The notes beneath the pieces are model-generated. The model was not told the origin of the DNA. It was given only the letters and a program-made list of their open reading frames with translations, and ran no database searches. From Planctomycetota bacterium (GTDB taxonomy: Bacteria; Planctomycetota; Planctomycetia; Planctomycetales; Planctomycetaceae), in the NCBI GenBank assembly GCA_027623235.1, contig JAQBVJ010000029.1, forward strand, positions 1-63,746: a DNA stretch of 63,746 nt. The letters run 5' to 3'. Numbering within the stretch: position 1 is the stretch's first letter; each line of letters begins with the position of its first letter. Below, piece after piece: positions 8,048-16,513 of the stretch. A program made the translations under genes and the position numbers.

Positions 8048-9304
8048 TTACTTGATCTGTCCGCTTCCGTGAACGACGTATTTGTAGCTGGTCAGCTCGC
8101 GCAGACCGCACGGGCCGCGGGCGTGAAACTTGTCGGTACTGATCCCGATTTCCGCACCGAGCCCGTATTCACCGCCATCGTTAAAACGAGTGCTGGCATT
8201 GATGTGGACGGCCGCCGAATCGCACGACGCGGCAAATCGAGTGGTCGCCGAAATGTCCTGTGAGACGATCGATTCCGTGTGGTGTGACCCGTACTCATTG
8301 ACGTGAGCAATCGCTTCCTCGACCGAGTCGACGATCTTGACCGACAGAATCAGCTCCAGGTATTCGGTTCGAAAATCTTCTTCGGTGGCGGCCGCACAGT
8401 CGGTGACGATTTCCTGAGTCCGCGGACAGCCTCGCAGTTCGACTCCCGCGTCACGCAGCGCGGTGGCCGCGCCGGGAAGAAATTCAGCCGCGATGGCTGA
8501 GTGGACAAGCAGGGTCTCGGCCGCGTTGCAGACTCCCGGTCGCTGGCACTTGCTGTTCACGATGATCGATCGTGCCATTGCGAGGTCGGCGGCTTTGTCG
8601 ACGTAGACATGGCAAATGCCGTCGAAATGTTTGATGACCGGCATCGAGGCTTCCGCCGCGACCCGCTCGATGAGGCTCTTTCCGCCGCGCGGGATCGTGA
8701 CGTCGATTTTCCCGGACTGTTTGAGGAAGGCGCCAACGGCGTCCCGGTCAGTCGTGTCGACCAGTTGAACGGCGTGCTCCGGCAGTCCGTTTTCCTTGAG
8801 CGCCTCAACCAGCAGCCTGTGCAGCGCGAGATTGCTGTGCAATGCTTCTTTGCCGCCACGAAGGATGACGGCGTTGCCACTCTTGACGCAGATCGCTGCC
8901 GCATCGGCCGTGACGTTGGGCCGCGATTCGAAAATGAAAAACACGACGCCGAGCGGGACTCGAACCCGCGTCACGAGGAGACCGTTCGGGCGGACGTTGC
9001 TCTCAAAGATCTCGCCGATTGGATCGGGCAGGAGGGCGATCGCTTCCAGAGCCGTCGCGATTCCCTCCAGTCGTTCGTCCGTCAACCGCAGCCGATCCAC
9101 CATCGCTGACGTCAGCCCGAAACCGGGTGCAGCTTCGATGTCCTTCGCGTTGGCGGCGATGAGCTCAGCCGTCCGGGTGCGGACGAGCTGTGCGGAGCGG
9201 CGTAGCCATGCGTTTTTCTGATTGCCGGAAGCAAGCACGAGCTCTCGCGACGCGTGACGCGCCCGGTCAGCCCACTCGCTGGCGTACTGGTTGAAATCGG
9301 TCAT
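8048..9304 (-). CDS. proA: Glutamate-5-semialdehyde dehydrogenase
   Basis: A 418-residue cytoplasmic gamma-glutamyl phosphate reductase, the second step of proline synthesis (NADPH-dependent reduction of gamma-glutamyl phosphate to glutamate semialdehyde). Family segments are [35 protein letters not shown], and the catalytic cysteine in [15 protein letters not shown], with [20 protein letters not shown] near the C-terminus. Length is typical. No proB is in the window. The ATG is preceded on the coding strand by an 18-bp tandem duplication (9313-9348) that pushes any ribosome site away, so initiation could be weak. fliM follows 22 bp downstream. Confidence 0.96.
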   Translation of the reverse strand: MTDFNQYASEWADRARHASRELVLASGNQKNAWLRRSAQLVRTRTAELIAANAKDIEAAPGFGLTSAMVDRLRLTDERLEGIATALEAIALLPDPIGEIFESNVRPNGLLVTRVRVPLGVVFFIFESRPNVTADAAAICVKSGNAVILRGGKEALHSNLALHRLLVEALKENGLPEHAVQLVDTTDRDAVGAFLKQSGKIDVTIPRGGKSLIERVAAEASMPVIKHFDGICHVYVDKAADLAMARSIIVNSKCQRPGVCNAAETLLVHSAIAAEFLPGAATALRDAGVELRGCPRTQEIVTDCAAATEEDFRTEYLELILSVKIVDSVEEAIAHVNEYGSHHTESIVSQDISATTRFAASCDSAAVHINASTRFNDGGEYGLGAEIGISTDKFHARGPCGLRELTSYKYVVHGSGQIK

Positions 9305-9687
9305 CAGTTTGTATTTGGAAGGGAGTGCGGATTTGGAAGGGAGTGCGGAACGGGGCCGCGGGAATCGACACTCGGCCAGAAAGCAGGTTCGGGCGGGTCA
9401 AAAGCGACGGAAGCGGAGTATCCGGCGGCACTTGAATCGTGTCAACGTGCTCTCGATCGACGCTTACTGAGCGTGAACGTCGGCCGATCGGATTTTCAAT
9501 TCGGATTCGTCTCAGACAGAAGTTCTCACGCCGCGCCGCAGAGATAGCGGAACTCAGAACGCTCTCACTCTCCGAATTCTCAGCGACTCTGCGTGAAATT
9601 CCGAATCCTGGGAGTTAACTCACCTCGCGTCTGACGGTTGAGTCGGCATCGCAACAGACACCCGCCAATTCGACGAAAGACCCAACG
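9305..9687. other. Divergent intergenic region proA / hypothetical gene
   Basis: This 383-bp gap separates divergent genes, so it should hold both promoters, but I cannot assign clear -35/-10 boxes. It contains the 18-bp tandem duplication next to proA. I see no ORF with coding character. Confidence 0.5.
9313..9348. repeat. 18-bp perfect tandem duplication
   Basis: ATTTGGAAGGGAGTGCGG occurs twice in a row (9313-9330 and 9331-9348), eight bases from the proA start codon. Confidence 0.9.
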
Positions 9688-10518
9688 ATGAAAACTGCCG
9701 AACTGAAAGCCGCCTACGACGCGATTCACGACGAAGCGACGACTCTGGCGGGCGGGCTGACGGATCTGGCTCAGCGGGCGGCGGTTTATCACCACGTTTA
9801 CCGGCACTCGGGTGGCAATCACGCCTTCCCGCTCATCGCGGCTCACGGAGCGTTGTGGGCACGCGAGTATTTCGCGATGGGACTCAAAATGGGAGAGGTG
9901 CTTTCTCTGCAGTTTGCCTGGAATCCGGCCAGGAGGCGTGAGCAGCTGGCCGCTCTGCACGAATTTGCGAAGGTCTTCCGCAACGTCAACCGCTGTGTCT
10001 GCATCGACGTCTACACGAATTACCATTTTACCGCTCGATTCGGGCACCATCCGGCCGCCGCAGAATTCGTCGATTCCGGATTGCTGGCCGCTTTGAATCA
10101 GGTACACGCTGCTCGCGATGAGGGCCGGGAACTTTCGGATGCGGAAAAGCGGGACGTCTTCGAAACTCACTTTCTGCACGAACAGGCGACAATTGTCGGG
10201 CCACGGATTGAGGCGGCGGTCGCGGAGTTCAACTGGCCGCTGGTTCGTGAGATCGCCGTGAGACCGCTCGTCAAGTTTGCCTACTTCCCTCGCCGAATGT
10301 GGTTCCGCAATTTCGCGTCAACCGCCGAGCGGATCGACAAAGGACTCTCGGCATTCGATACCGCAGTGACCGTCGGCTGGACACGTGTCGAATCGGCTCT
10401 CAGCGAGTACGACATGTTGCCGCGAGCCTTCTTCGCCGATTCGATCGCCTATTTTGCAGATCTGAGGCACACGGTTCTTCATCAGAATCGACTGGCCGTC
10501 CAGTCACCGGTGTTGTGA
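9688..10518 (+). CDS. Conserved-type hypothetical protein, His-rich
   Basis: I do not recognise this 276-residue protein. It looks soluble and largely helical, with no signal peptide or membrane helix. It is unusually rich in His next to aromatic or acidic residues: AVYHHVYRHSGGNHAFPL (about 32-49), AAHGALWAREYF, NYHFTARFGHHPAA (about 111-124) and ETHFLHEQA. These could bind a metal, but no known metal-site signature is complete. Codon use matches neighbours and the reading frame is uninterrupted, so it is very likely a real gene. ATG 9688 follows a poor purine stretch. It precedes DUF1501 protein 1 by 176 bp on the same strand. Confidence 0.75.
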   Translation: MKTAELKAAYDAIHDEATTLAGGLTDLAQRAAVYHHVYRHSGGNHAFPLIAAHGALWAREYFAMGLKMGEVLSLQFAWNPARRREQLAALHEFAKVFRNVNRCVCIDVYTNYHFTARFGHHPAAAEFVDSGLLAALNQVHAARDEGRELSDAEKRDVFETHFLHEQATIVGPRIEAAVAEFNWPLVREIAVRPLVKFAYFPRRMWFRNFASTAERIDKGLSAFDTAVTVGWTRVESALSEYDMLPRAFFADSIAYFADLRHTVLHQNRLAVQSPVL

Positions 10519-10694
10519 AGTCAAAGCAGAACATCATGACGGAGCGAGGATGCGCGAGCTTTTCTGTAGCGATCGGATCAGTCGGCATTGATCTGTGATG
10601 CCAGACCTGGACAATGGTCGCTTGAGATCAAGACGCGTCGCGGCAAACGACGATTTCCTTTGCGCGGACGGTCACCCTGCCCGGAGAACAACCA

Positions 10695-11981
10695 ATGCTC
10701 ACGATTAATGGCTCGAATTCTGGTTCATTCTGTGATGGTGTTTCCCGGCGACGCTTCATGAAGCTGGGTGCCCTGGGGATCGGCGGGCTCGGCCTGGCCG
10801 ACGTGCTGCGAGCTGAATCGCAGGCCGGGATTGGTTCCTCGCAAAAAGCCATTATCAATATTCACCTGCCAGGTGGCCCGTCGCACACGGATATGTTCGA
10901 CCTGAAGCCGGAAGCTCCGGTCGAGTATCGCGGCGAGTTCATGCCGATCGCCACGAATGCTCCGGGGCTCGACATTTGCGAGCACATGCCGATGCTGGCC
11001 ACGATGGGCGACAAGTTTGCCGTCATTCGATCGCTGGTCGGTTCCAATTCGGGGCACGACAACCTGCAGACGCAATCCGGTTACAACCGGAAGAGCCTGG
11101 AATCGCTCGGCGGGCGTCCGTCAACGGGAGCTGTCATCAGCAAACTTCAGGGTTCGATCGGTGGAGCTCCTCCGTTCGTGTCCTACAGCGGTGGCTCGGC
11201 CGGATACCTCGGGCCGACATATCAGCCGTTCACTCCGAATGGGAATGGCGCTGCTTTGAGCAACCTGCGGATGGAACGGTCGCTGTCGGAAAATCGTTTG
11301 AGCGATCGGTCCTCGCTGCTGAGCTCACTCGATCGAATCCGCCGCGACGTTGACGCCAGCGGAGAGATGGTGGCACTCGACGATTTCACGAAAACGGCCA
11401 TCGAAGTGGTGACGTCAGGCCGCGTTGCCGACGCCCTCGATCTGAAACAAGAGGACCCACGAACTGTCGAACGGTACGGCAAGGGCGGCTCGCAGCTGTT
11501 GACCGCCCGACGTCTCATCCAGGCCGGCGTTCGCTGCGTCACGATGAACGGCTTCGGCGGTTGGGATACTCACGGCAAGAACTTCATCACGCTGCGTGAC
11601 CGCAACCTGCCGCAGCTCGACCAGGCCATGAGTGCTCTGATCGAGGACCTGACCGCTCAGGGAATGTTCGACGACGTCACGATTGTCCTGTGGGGCGAGT
11701 TCGGGCGAACTCCGCGGGTCAACGCAAACGCTGGCCGCGACCACTGGCCTCGTCTGTCGATGGCCTTCATGGCTGGCGGCGGAATCAAAGGCGGCCAGGC
11801 GGTCGGTCAGTCCAGTCGCAAAGGTGAAGTCGCCGAGAATCGTCCGATCGATTACCAGGAAGTCCACGGGACGCTGTACCACAACATGGGCATCGACCTG
11901 CACACGACGCAGTTCATCGACCCCGCAGGCCGGCCACAGTACATCCTCGACCACCTGGACCCGATCAAAGAGCTCGTCTGA
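10695..11981 (+). CDS. DUF1501 family protein 1, Tat-exported
   Basis: A 428-residue member of the DUF1501 family, related to the alkaline phosphatase/sulfatase fold and greatly expanded in Planctomycetes; its enzymatic role is unknown. A twin-arginine signal (SRRRFMKLGALGIGGLGLAD, about 16-35) predicts export of a folded protein. Conserved blocks are NIHLPGGPSHTDMFDLKPEA, APVEYRGEF, GDKFAVIRSLVG, the late GGWDTHGKNF and WGEFGRTPRVN..GRDHWP. GGAG lies nine bases before ATG 10695. The DUF1549/DUF1553 cytochrome-type partner that usually adjoins such genes is absent. A strong terminator follows at 12008-12038. Confidence 0.92.
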   Translation: MLTINGSNSGSFCDGVSRRRFMKLGALGIGGLGLADVLRAESQAGIGSSQKAIINIHLPGGPSHTDMFDLKPEAPVEYRGEFMPIATNAPGLDICEHMPMLATMGDKFAVIRSLVGSNSGHDNLQTQSGYNRKSLESLGGRPSTGAVISKLQGSIGGAPPFVSYSGGSAGYLGPTYQPFTPNGNGAALSNLRMERSLSENRLSDRSSLLSSLDRIRRDVDASGEMVALDDFTKTAIEVVTSGRVADALDLKQEDPRTVERYGKGGSQLLTARRLIQAGVRCVTMNGFGGWDTHGKNFITLRDRNLPQLDQAMSALIEDLTAQGMFDDVTIVLWGEFGRTPRVNANAGRDHWPRLSMAFMAGGGIKGGQAVGQSSRKGEVAENRPIDYQEVHGTLYHNMGIDLHTTQFIDPAGRPQYILDHLDPIKELV

Positions 11982-12007
11982 TCAGGTTCGCCAGAGATGA
12001 AAACCCG

Positions 12008-12038
12008 AAAGGGCACGGTGCCAGCACCGTGCCCTTTT
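12008..12038 (+). terminator. Rho-independent terminator
   Basis: GGGCACGGTGC (12011-12021) pairs perfectly with GCACCGTGCCC (12024-12034) around a two-base centre. It is flanked by AAA and TTTTCTTTTT and ends the DUF1501 transcript. Confidence 0.9.
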
Positions 12039-12070
12039 CTTTTTCGTGTCCCCAAGTCGGCCCGCTCAGT

Positions 12071-12115
12071 GGACTTACTTCCCGGGGACTTACTTCCCGG
12101 GGAGTCGCTTCCCGG
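12071..12115. repeat. 15-bp tandem repeat, three units
   Basis: GGACTTACTTCCCGG occurs at 12071-12085 and 12086-12100, with a third, diverged unit at 12101-12115. It lies between the terminator and the lipoprotein gene. Confidence 0.85.
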
Positions 12116-12252
12116 CGCGAGGTTCATCTTGCCCGGATTTCGACGATTGCTCTAAAACTCCCCACGCCTTCCTCGGCACGTGACGGGGGAGTGCGCGTCT
12201 GCTCGCGCCGGTGGAACCTTCGCGAGCGGCTCTCACCAGGATGGAGAGACCG

Positions 12253-13557
12253 ATGCGATTGCGAATCAATGGACTGATACTGGCCGCCTTGCCGGCTGTT
12301 TTTCTGATGGGCTGCGGCGGCGGAGACGAAGCCGGTCCCACGCCTGCTGGCGGCGAGCCGGCCGCCTCGCCCGGAGGTGACGGAGCAGAGGGCCAATCGC
12401 CGGAAGGCGGCTCTTCGCAATCCGCAACCAAAGGAAAAACGGGGCTCCCCACGGCAGCGATTCCGGCTTTGCCGAAGCCCGAAGAAGAAGAACTCAAGAT
12501 CACCCGGCCGCTGGACGGGACGCCCGAGGCGTTGATTCTGCAGATTACCCAGCTGCGGCTGAAACCGTTTTCGAGTTCTGATCCAGATACACCGCCGTCC
12601 GAAGAGGACGTCAAGAACCAGCGTGCCGCGCGGCAGAAGCGGAATGAGCAGATCATCGAACTGGCTCAGGAAGCGATCGCGATGACGCATCAGGCACCGG
12701 AAAAGGAACAGGTCTTCAACATCGCCGTACACCGACTGATGGATGCGACTCTCGAGCTGGCCTTGCAGGGCGATCAGGAAAGTGCCGACCAGCTTTATGG
12801 ACATGCCGAGTCGCTGTTCTCTCGTGATCCCAAGTCCAAAGCGGCTTCCGAAGCGGCCTGGTTTGTTGCCCGTTACTCGAACGAAAACGCTCAACGGTTT
12901 GCCGGTCAGGACATTCGCTGGGTTGAGGAATTTTCCCGTCAGTCGCGAAGCTTTGCGACGAAGTTTCCGCATGATCCTCAGCGAGCCGTCGGGCTTCTCA
13001 ACGAAGCCTCGACCACCTGCGATTACTGGGGCCTGCGAGACGAAGCCATCCAGTGTTACCTGGCTCTGCAGCAGGGTTTTCCGGACACACTTCAAGCCGA
13101 ACAGGCGGCCGCGCCGTTACGCCGACTTAGCCTGCCAGGCAAGAAACTCGACCTTGGCGGCCCAACTCTGGATGGCGGATTTCTTCAGGTCGCAGACTTC
13201 AAGGGCTCTTCCGTGCTGATCGTGTTCTGGTCGAGCCAGGCGAAGCCGTTCGTCGATCAGGTTTCATCGATCGTTCCGACGATCACGAAGCACGAGAAGA
13301 ACGGCCTGCAGATCATCAGCGTGAATCTTGATCTTGAAGAGTCCGCCCTCGACGTCTTCATGGAGAAGGCCGGGATTGGATGGCGAACGATTTTCCACGC
13401 GGACAAATCACTCCGCGGCTGGAATCACCCGGTTGCGGCGTACTACGGCGTCCGCAACGTTCCGCAGTTCTGGCTGGTCGACAAGGCCGGCAGCGTAGTC
13501 TCGACGACAGTGCAGGCCTCAAATCTTGACGCCGAGCTCACGAAGCATCTTCAGTAG
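12253..13557 (+). CDS. Lipoprotein with C-terminal thioredoxin-like domain lacking CxxC
   Basis: A 434-residue predicted lipoprotein. The signal peptide ends in a lipobox (LMGCGGG, Cys about 19), followed by a Pro/Gly/Ser-rich linker and a helical middle region of TPR-like character (about 120-290). The C-terminal 130 residues have the TlpA/AhpC-TSA fold: GSSVLIVFWSSQAKPFVDQ, LQIISVNLDLEESALDVFM and the cis-Pro segment YGVRNVPQFWLVDKAG. Where redox-active homologues have W-C-x-x-C, this one has W-S-S-Q-A, so disulfide chemistry is unlikely. ATG 12253 is chosen over 12241 because GGAGAG at 12243-12248 fits it. It converges on the adenylate-kinase-like gene. Confidence 0.85.
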   Translation: MRLRINGLILAALPAVFLMGCGGGDEAGPTPAGGEPAASPGGDGAEGQSPEGGSSQSATKGKTGLPTAAIPALPKPEEEELKITRPLDGTPEALILQITQLRLKPFSSSDPDTPPSEEDVKNQRAARQKRNEQIIELAQEAIAMTHQAPEKEQVFNIAVHRLMDATLELALQGDQESADQLYGHAESLFSRDPKSKAASEAAWFVARYSNENAQRFAGQDIRWVEEFSRQSRSFATKFPHDPQRAVGLLNEASTTCDYWGLRDEAIQCYLALQQGFPDTLQAEQAAAPLRRLSLPGKKLDLGGPTLDGGFLQVADFKGSSVLIVFWSSQAKPFVDQVSSIVPTITKHEKNGLQIISVNLDLEESALDVFMEKAGIGWRTIFHADKSLRGWNHPVAAYYGVRNVPQFWLVDKAGSVVSTTVQASNLDAELTKHLQ

Positions 13558-13565
13558 AGTGATGC

Positions 13566-14183
13566 TTACCCGGCCTGTTCAAACCGCCGTCTCGCCGGGA
13601 TGACGTGCTCAAGAATTCTCTTCTTGATTTCCATCTGCGTGCCGATCGGATCGATGTGGTGCACGATTTCGTCCGCGTAGAAATTCACGACCGGGCTCGT
13701 CTTGTCGCGGTAAATCTGCATCCGTCGCCGAATAATCTCCTCATCGGCATCGTCGGCGCGGCCCTCCGTGTCGGCACGGCGGCGAAGTCGCTCGATAATC
13801 GGCTCGTCATCAGTCGGGTCGAGGTGAAGGACGGCCAGGACTTCAATGATGTCCTGCATGAGCTCACACTGGCGGACACTCCGCGGGATCCCGTCGAGAA
13901 TCAGAATATCTGACCCGGGCAGGATTCGTCCCTGGGTAACTTCCTGGTCGAGCCAGTGCATCCAGATTCTCACGGTGATTTCGTCGGGAACCAGCTCACC
14001 GTGGTCGATGTGGTGAGCCACAACCTGGCCGTCTTCGCTGTCCGGGTCGAGCCTGCGAAAGATGTCCCCGGTCGAAATGTGGACCTGTCCCTGCATCGTG
14101 CCGAGCAGCGCACCCTGAGTGCCTTTGCCGACTCCGGGCATTCCGAACAGTAATATCGACGGGATCTGCTGAGAGCGCTGCAC
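13566..14183 (-). CDS. Adenylate-kinase-like nucleoside monophosphate kinase
   Basis: A 205-residue protein of the adenylate kinase family, which transfers the gamma-phosphate of ATP to a nucleoside monophosphate. The P-loop FGMPGVGKGTQG is at about residues 13-24. HISTGDIFRR and LDGIPRSVRQCE are the NMP-binding and DG(F/I)PR motifs, and IIERLRRRADTEGRADD includes the LID-adjacent arginines. The short LID has no zinc cysteines. GTG 14183 is favoured by GGAG about 10 bases upstream. Whether it is the main Adk or a paralogue with other specificity cannot be said; the usual secY-linked context is absent. Confidence 0.85.
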   Translation of the reverse strand: MQRSQQIPSILLFGMPGVGKGTQGALLGTMQGQVHISTGDIFRRLDPDSEDGQVVAHHIDHGELVPDEITVRIWMHWLDQEVTQGRILPGSDILILDGIPRSVRQCELMQDIIEVLAVLHLDPTDDEPIIERLRRRADTEGRADDADEEIIRRRMQIYRDKTSPVVNFYADEIVHHIDPIGTQMEIKKRILEHVIPARRRFEQAG

Positions 14184-14617
14184 TGTCTTCTCCGGGCCAG
14201 TTTGACCTCACCAGTCCACCTCCTGCATCCACTGCGGGGTGGCGGTTTTAGCAAATGAGTTCCAGCCAGACAATTTGAGGAGCGGACTCTCCGAAACTAA
14301 TCCCGATCTTCGCTGAGGCGAATCTCAGACCGTTGAACCGCCTGGCATTTAAATTCCGGCCGAATTTCGATCCGGTTCCGGTGGATTGTCCTGAAAATTC
14401 GATCACGAAGCCCGAGCAGGCTGCCTGGAATGAGAGAGCAGCGCTACTTCGACGCGATCAACGGCGACCCTTCCAGAGCGATGTTCGACTGGGAGCGTCA
14501 GGAACTCTCGTGCTTCCTCGACGAGAAGAAATTCGGGACATGCCGAAATCGGACATCTGCCGGGAAACCGGCAGCAACGATCACGGCTGGAGCTGACATT
14601 GCGATTCGCCAGGGCGG
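14184..14617. other. Intergenic, no gene seen
   Basis: A 434-bp stretch upstream of the adenylate-kinase-like gene and downstream of the AOR gene. I see no open frame with coding character, no repeat and no clear terminator. Confidence 0.5.
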
Positions 14618-16450
14618 TCACAGTTGCAGCTCGCGCTGAGCGGTCTCGGAGATCCAGCCCTCCGACGACCAGCCGCGTGCCTGATTGTAAACCGCGATCA
14701 GACTGCCAAGGCGTTCTCTGTTGAGAACCGCGCCCGAGCTCGCACCTGCTCCGAGTGGTTCCTCCAGGAAACGCGCGGGCAGTGTGTCCTCATCCGGAGT
14801 CCAGCCCTGCCGGATGTTGAACAGTTTTCTCGCGGTCACCAGGCGGCGGGCCGTTGTCGTGAGCTCGTCCGATGAGAATTCGAAGCCGGTCACGAGGCGC
14901 AGCATCTCGCTCATCGCTGCCAGGCGATCGTCAAACACGCCTCGCAGAAAACGACACAGAATCAACGAGTCCATCAGAGCCGACTCGTCTTCGGTTTCGA
15001 TGGCGAGCGGCACGGCTTCGTCGCCGACGGCGAACCGATCGACGCGGTCAGAAAAATCGACCTGGTACGCACCCGACCGGTTGTGGTCCGCGCCGCGTGT
15101 GCCGACAGCAAAGCCCAGCGCCATCGTCTGCAGAGCTCGCGGTTCGTAACCGGGAAGTTCGAGCCCTTTAACATGCGGCGCGAAGGCCGCTGAGCCCTGT
15201 CCGATCTCTTCGGCGGCCGCCCGGCTTCCTCGACAAAGCAGCGCACCAATTCCTTTCCGCGCGGCAATATTGCGAAGCGTCTCCAGAAGAACGGCCCCGT
15301 TTCCGAACCGCAGCGAGGGTTCATCAATGAGGCCCCGCTCGGCACATTCCATCGCGAAGGCAATCGTGCCGCCCGCGCTGATCGTGTCGAGACCGAGCTC
15401 GTCGCAAAGTCGCGAAGCACGCAGCACGGTATCCGGATCAGAGATTCCACAAAGTGGCCCCAGCGCGAACAGGTTCTCATACTCGAGCCGCACGCCAACT
15501 GCGGTCGCCTCCGATCCTGTCCCCTCACCCTCCGGGGAAGAGGAATCGACGCTCAGCTCAAAAATGTGTTCGCAGCCAATCGTGCAGGCCGCACACGACG
15601 CCCGCGTTCGCTTGTGTGTCTCCCCGACGACTTCCGGGGAGATCGCTGCCGCGCCTTCGAATGAGCCCTCCTGGAAATTTCGAGTCGGCAGCGTGCCCAG
15701 CCGGTTGAACGTGAGCAGGTTGCTGACCGTGCCGAGTTCGCGGTACTTCTCCGTCGCCGGACCGAACGATTTCTGCGAGAGATCTTTCGCGTACTGAGTC
15801 AGCTCTTTCGGATGCGCGTACGACGCCAGCTTTGTCCCGCGGACGGCGATCGCCTTGAGATTCTTCGACCCCATGACCGCACCGAGCCCGCCTCGCCCGG
15901 CATGCCGGCCTTCGTTCGAAACCGTCGCAAAGTGGACGAGGTTTTCTCCCGCCGGACCGATCGATGCGATGCGGAAGCCCGACCCGATTTCGGCAGGCAG
16001 GCGTTCCTCAGTCTCGCGGCTCGACAGACCCCACACCGCACCCGCATCCACGATCGTGACCTCACCATCGTCGATGACGAGTGCGCATCGAGATTCGTTT
16101 CGCCCGGTGACGACGATCGCGTCGAAGCCGGTTTTCTTGCCGGCGATGGCAAAGCTCGACGACGACAGCGAATCGTTGAGCCGTCCAGTCAGAGGCGACT
16201 TCGACATCACGGCAAACTTCGCGCTGGTCGTCAGCGGACTTCCCACGAGCGGGCTGAAAACGAAAACGAGCGGATTCTCTGCCGAGAGGGCGTCGACGCG
16301 GGCCGGGCAGAGCTGAAGCAGCAGCCAGGTCCCCAGACCGGTGCCTCCGATGAACCGGCGCAGCACCACCTCGTCGATCTCAACCGCCTCGCTGCGGCCG
16401 GTCGTCAGGTCGACTTTCAAATAGCGGCCGTGGTAGCCGTGAAGCTGCAT
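14618..16450 (-). CDS. Aldehyde:ferredoxin oxidoreductase family protein (tungsten/molybdenum pterin)
   Basis: A 610-residue AOR-family enzyme, which oxidises aldehydes to carboxylates with a W/Mo-bis-pterin and one [4Fe-4S] cluster, passing electrons to ferredoxin. The N-terminal domain has GYHGRYLKVDLTTG, FIGGTGLGTWLL and FAVMSKSPLTGRLNDS. The cluster ligands are C286-x2-C289-x3-C293 (in RASCAACTIGC) and a distal C499 (LILCRFLRGVF). GTRGADHNRSGAYQ lies in the C-terminal cofactor domain. ATG 16450 gives the family N-terminus; an upstream TTG at 16495 adds 15 unlikely residues. It lies 63 bp after the amino-acid permease gene and is probably co-transcribed. No ferredoxin, MoaD-like or tungstate transporter gene is nearby. 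Confidence 0.9.
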   Translation of the reverse strand: MQLHGYHGRYLKVDLTTGRSEAVEIDEVVLRRFIGGTGLGTWLLLQLCPARVDALSAENPLVFVFSPLVGSPLTTSAKFAVMSKSPLTGRLNDSLSSSSFAIAGKKTGFDAIVVTGRNESRCALVIDDGEVTIVDAGAVWGLSSRETEERLPAEIGSGFRIASIGPAGENLVHFATVSNEGRHAGRGGLGAVMGSKNLKAIAVRGTKLASYAHPKELTQYAKDLSQKSFGPATEKYRELGTVSNLLTFNRLGTLPTRNFQEGSFEGAAAISPEVVGETHKRTRASCAACTIGCEHIFELSVDSSSPEGEGTGSEATAVGVRLEYENLFALGPLCGISDPDTVLRASRLCDELGLDTISAGGTIAFAMECAERGLIDEPSLRFGNGAVLLETLRNIAARKGIGALLCRGSRAAAEEIGQGSAAFAPHVKGLELPGYEPRALQTMALGFAVGTRGADHNRSGAYQVDFSDRVDRFAVGDEAVPLAIETEDESALMDSLILCRFLRGVFDDRLAAMSEMLRLVTGFEFSSDELTTTARRLVTARKLFNIRQGWTPDEDTLPARFLEEPLGAGASSGAVLNRERLGSLIAVYNQARGWSSEGWISETAQRELQL

Positions 16451-16513
16451 TCCGTGAACTTTCAAGAAAAACCCGAAAACCTCGTCGGGTTGCAAGTGCG
16501 TCGGCCAGGCTCG

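Noticed and set aside
8940..8975. tRNA T-arm-like sequence on the minus strand (GCGGGTTCGAGTCCCGC)
   Set aside because: It lies inside proA, encoding the conserved TRVRVPLGV segment. No acceptor, D or anticodon arm fits around it.
14430..14639. Short plus-strand ORF upstream of the adenylate-kinase-like gene
   Set aside because: No ribosome site, no protein-like pattern, and overlaps the end of the AOR gene.
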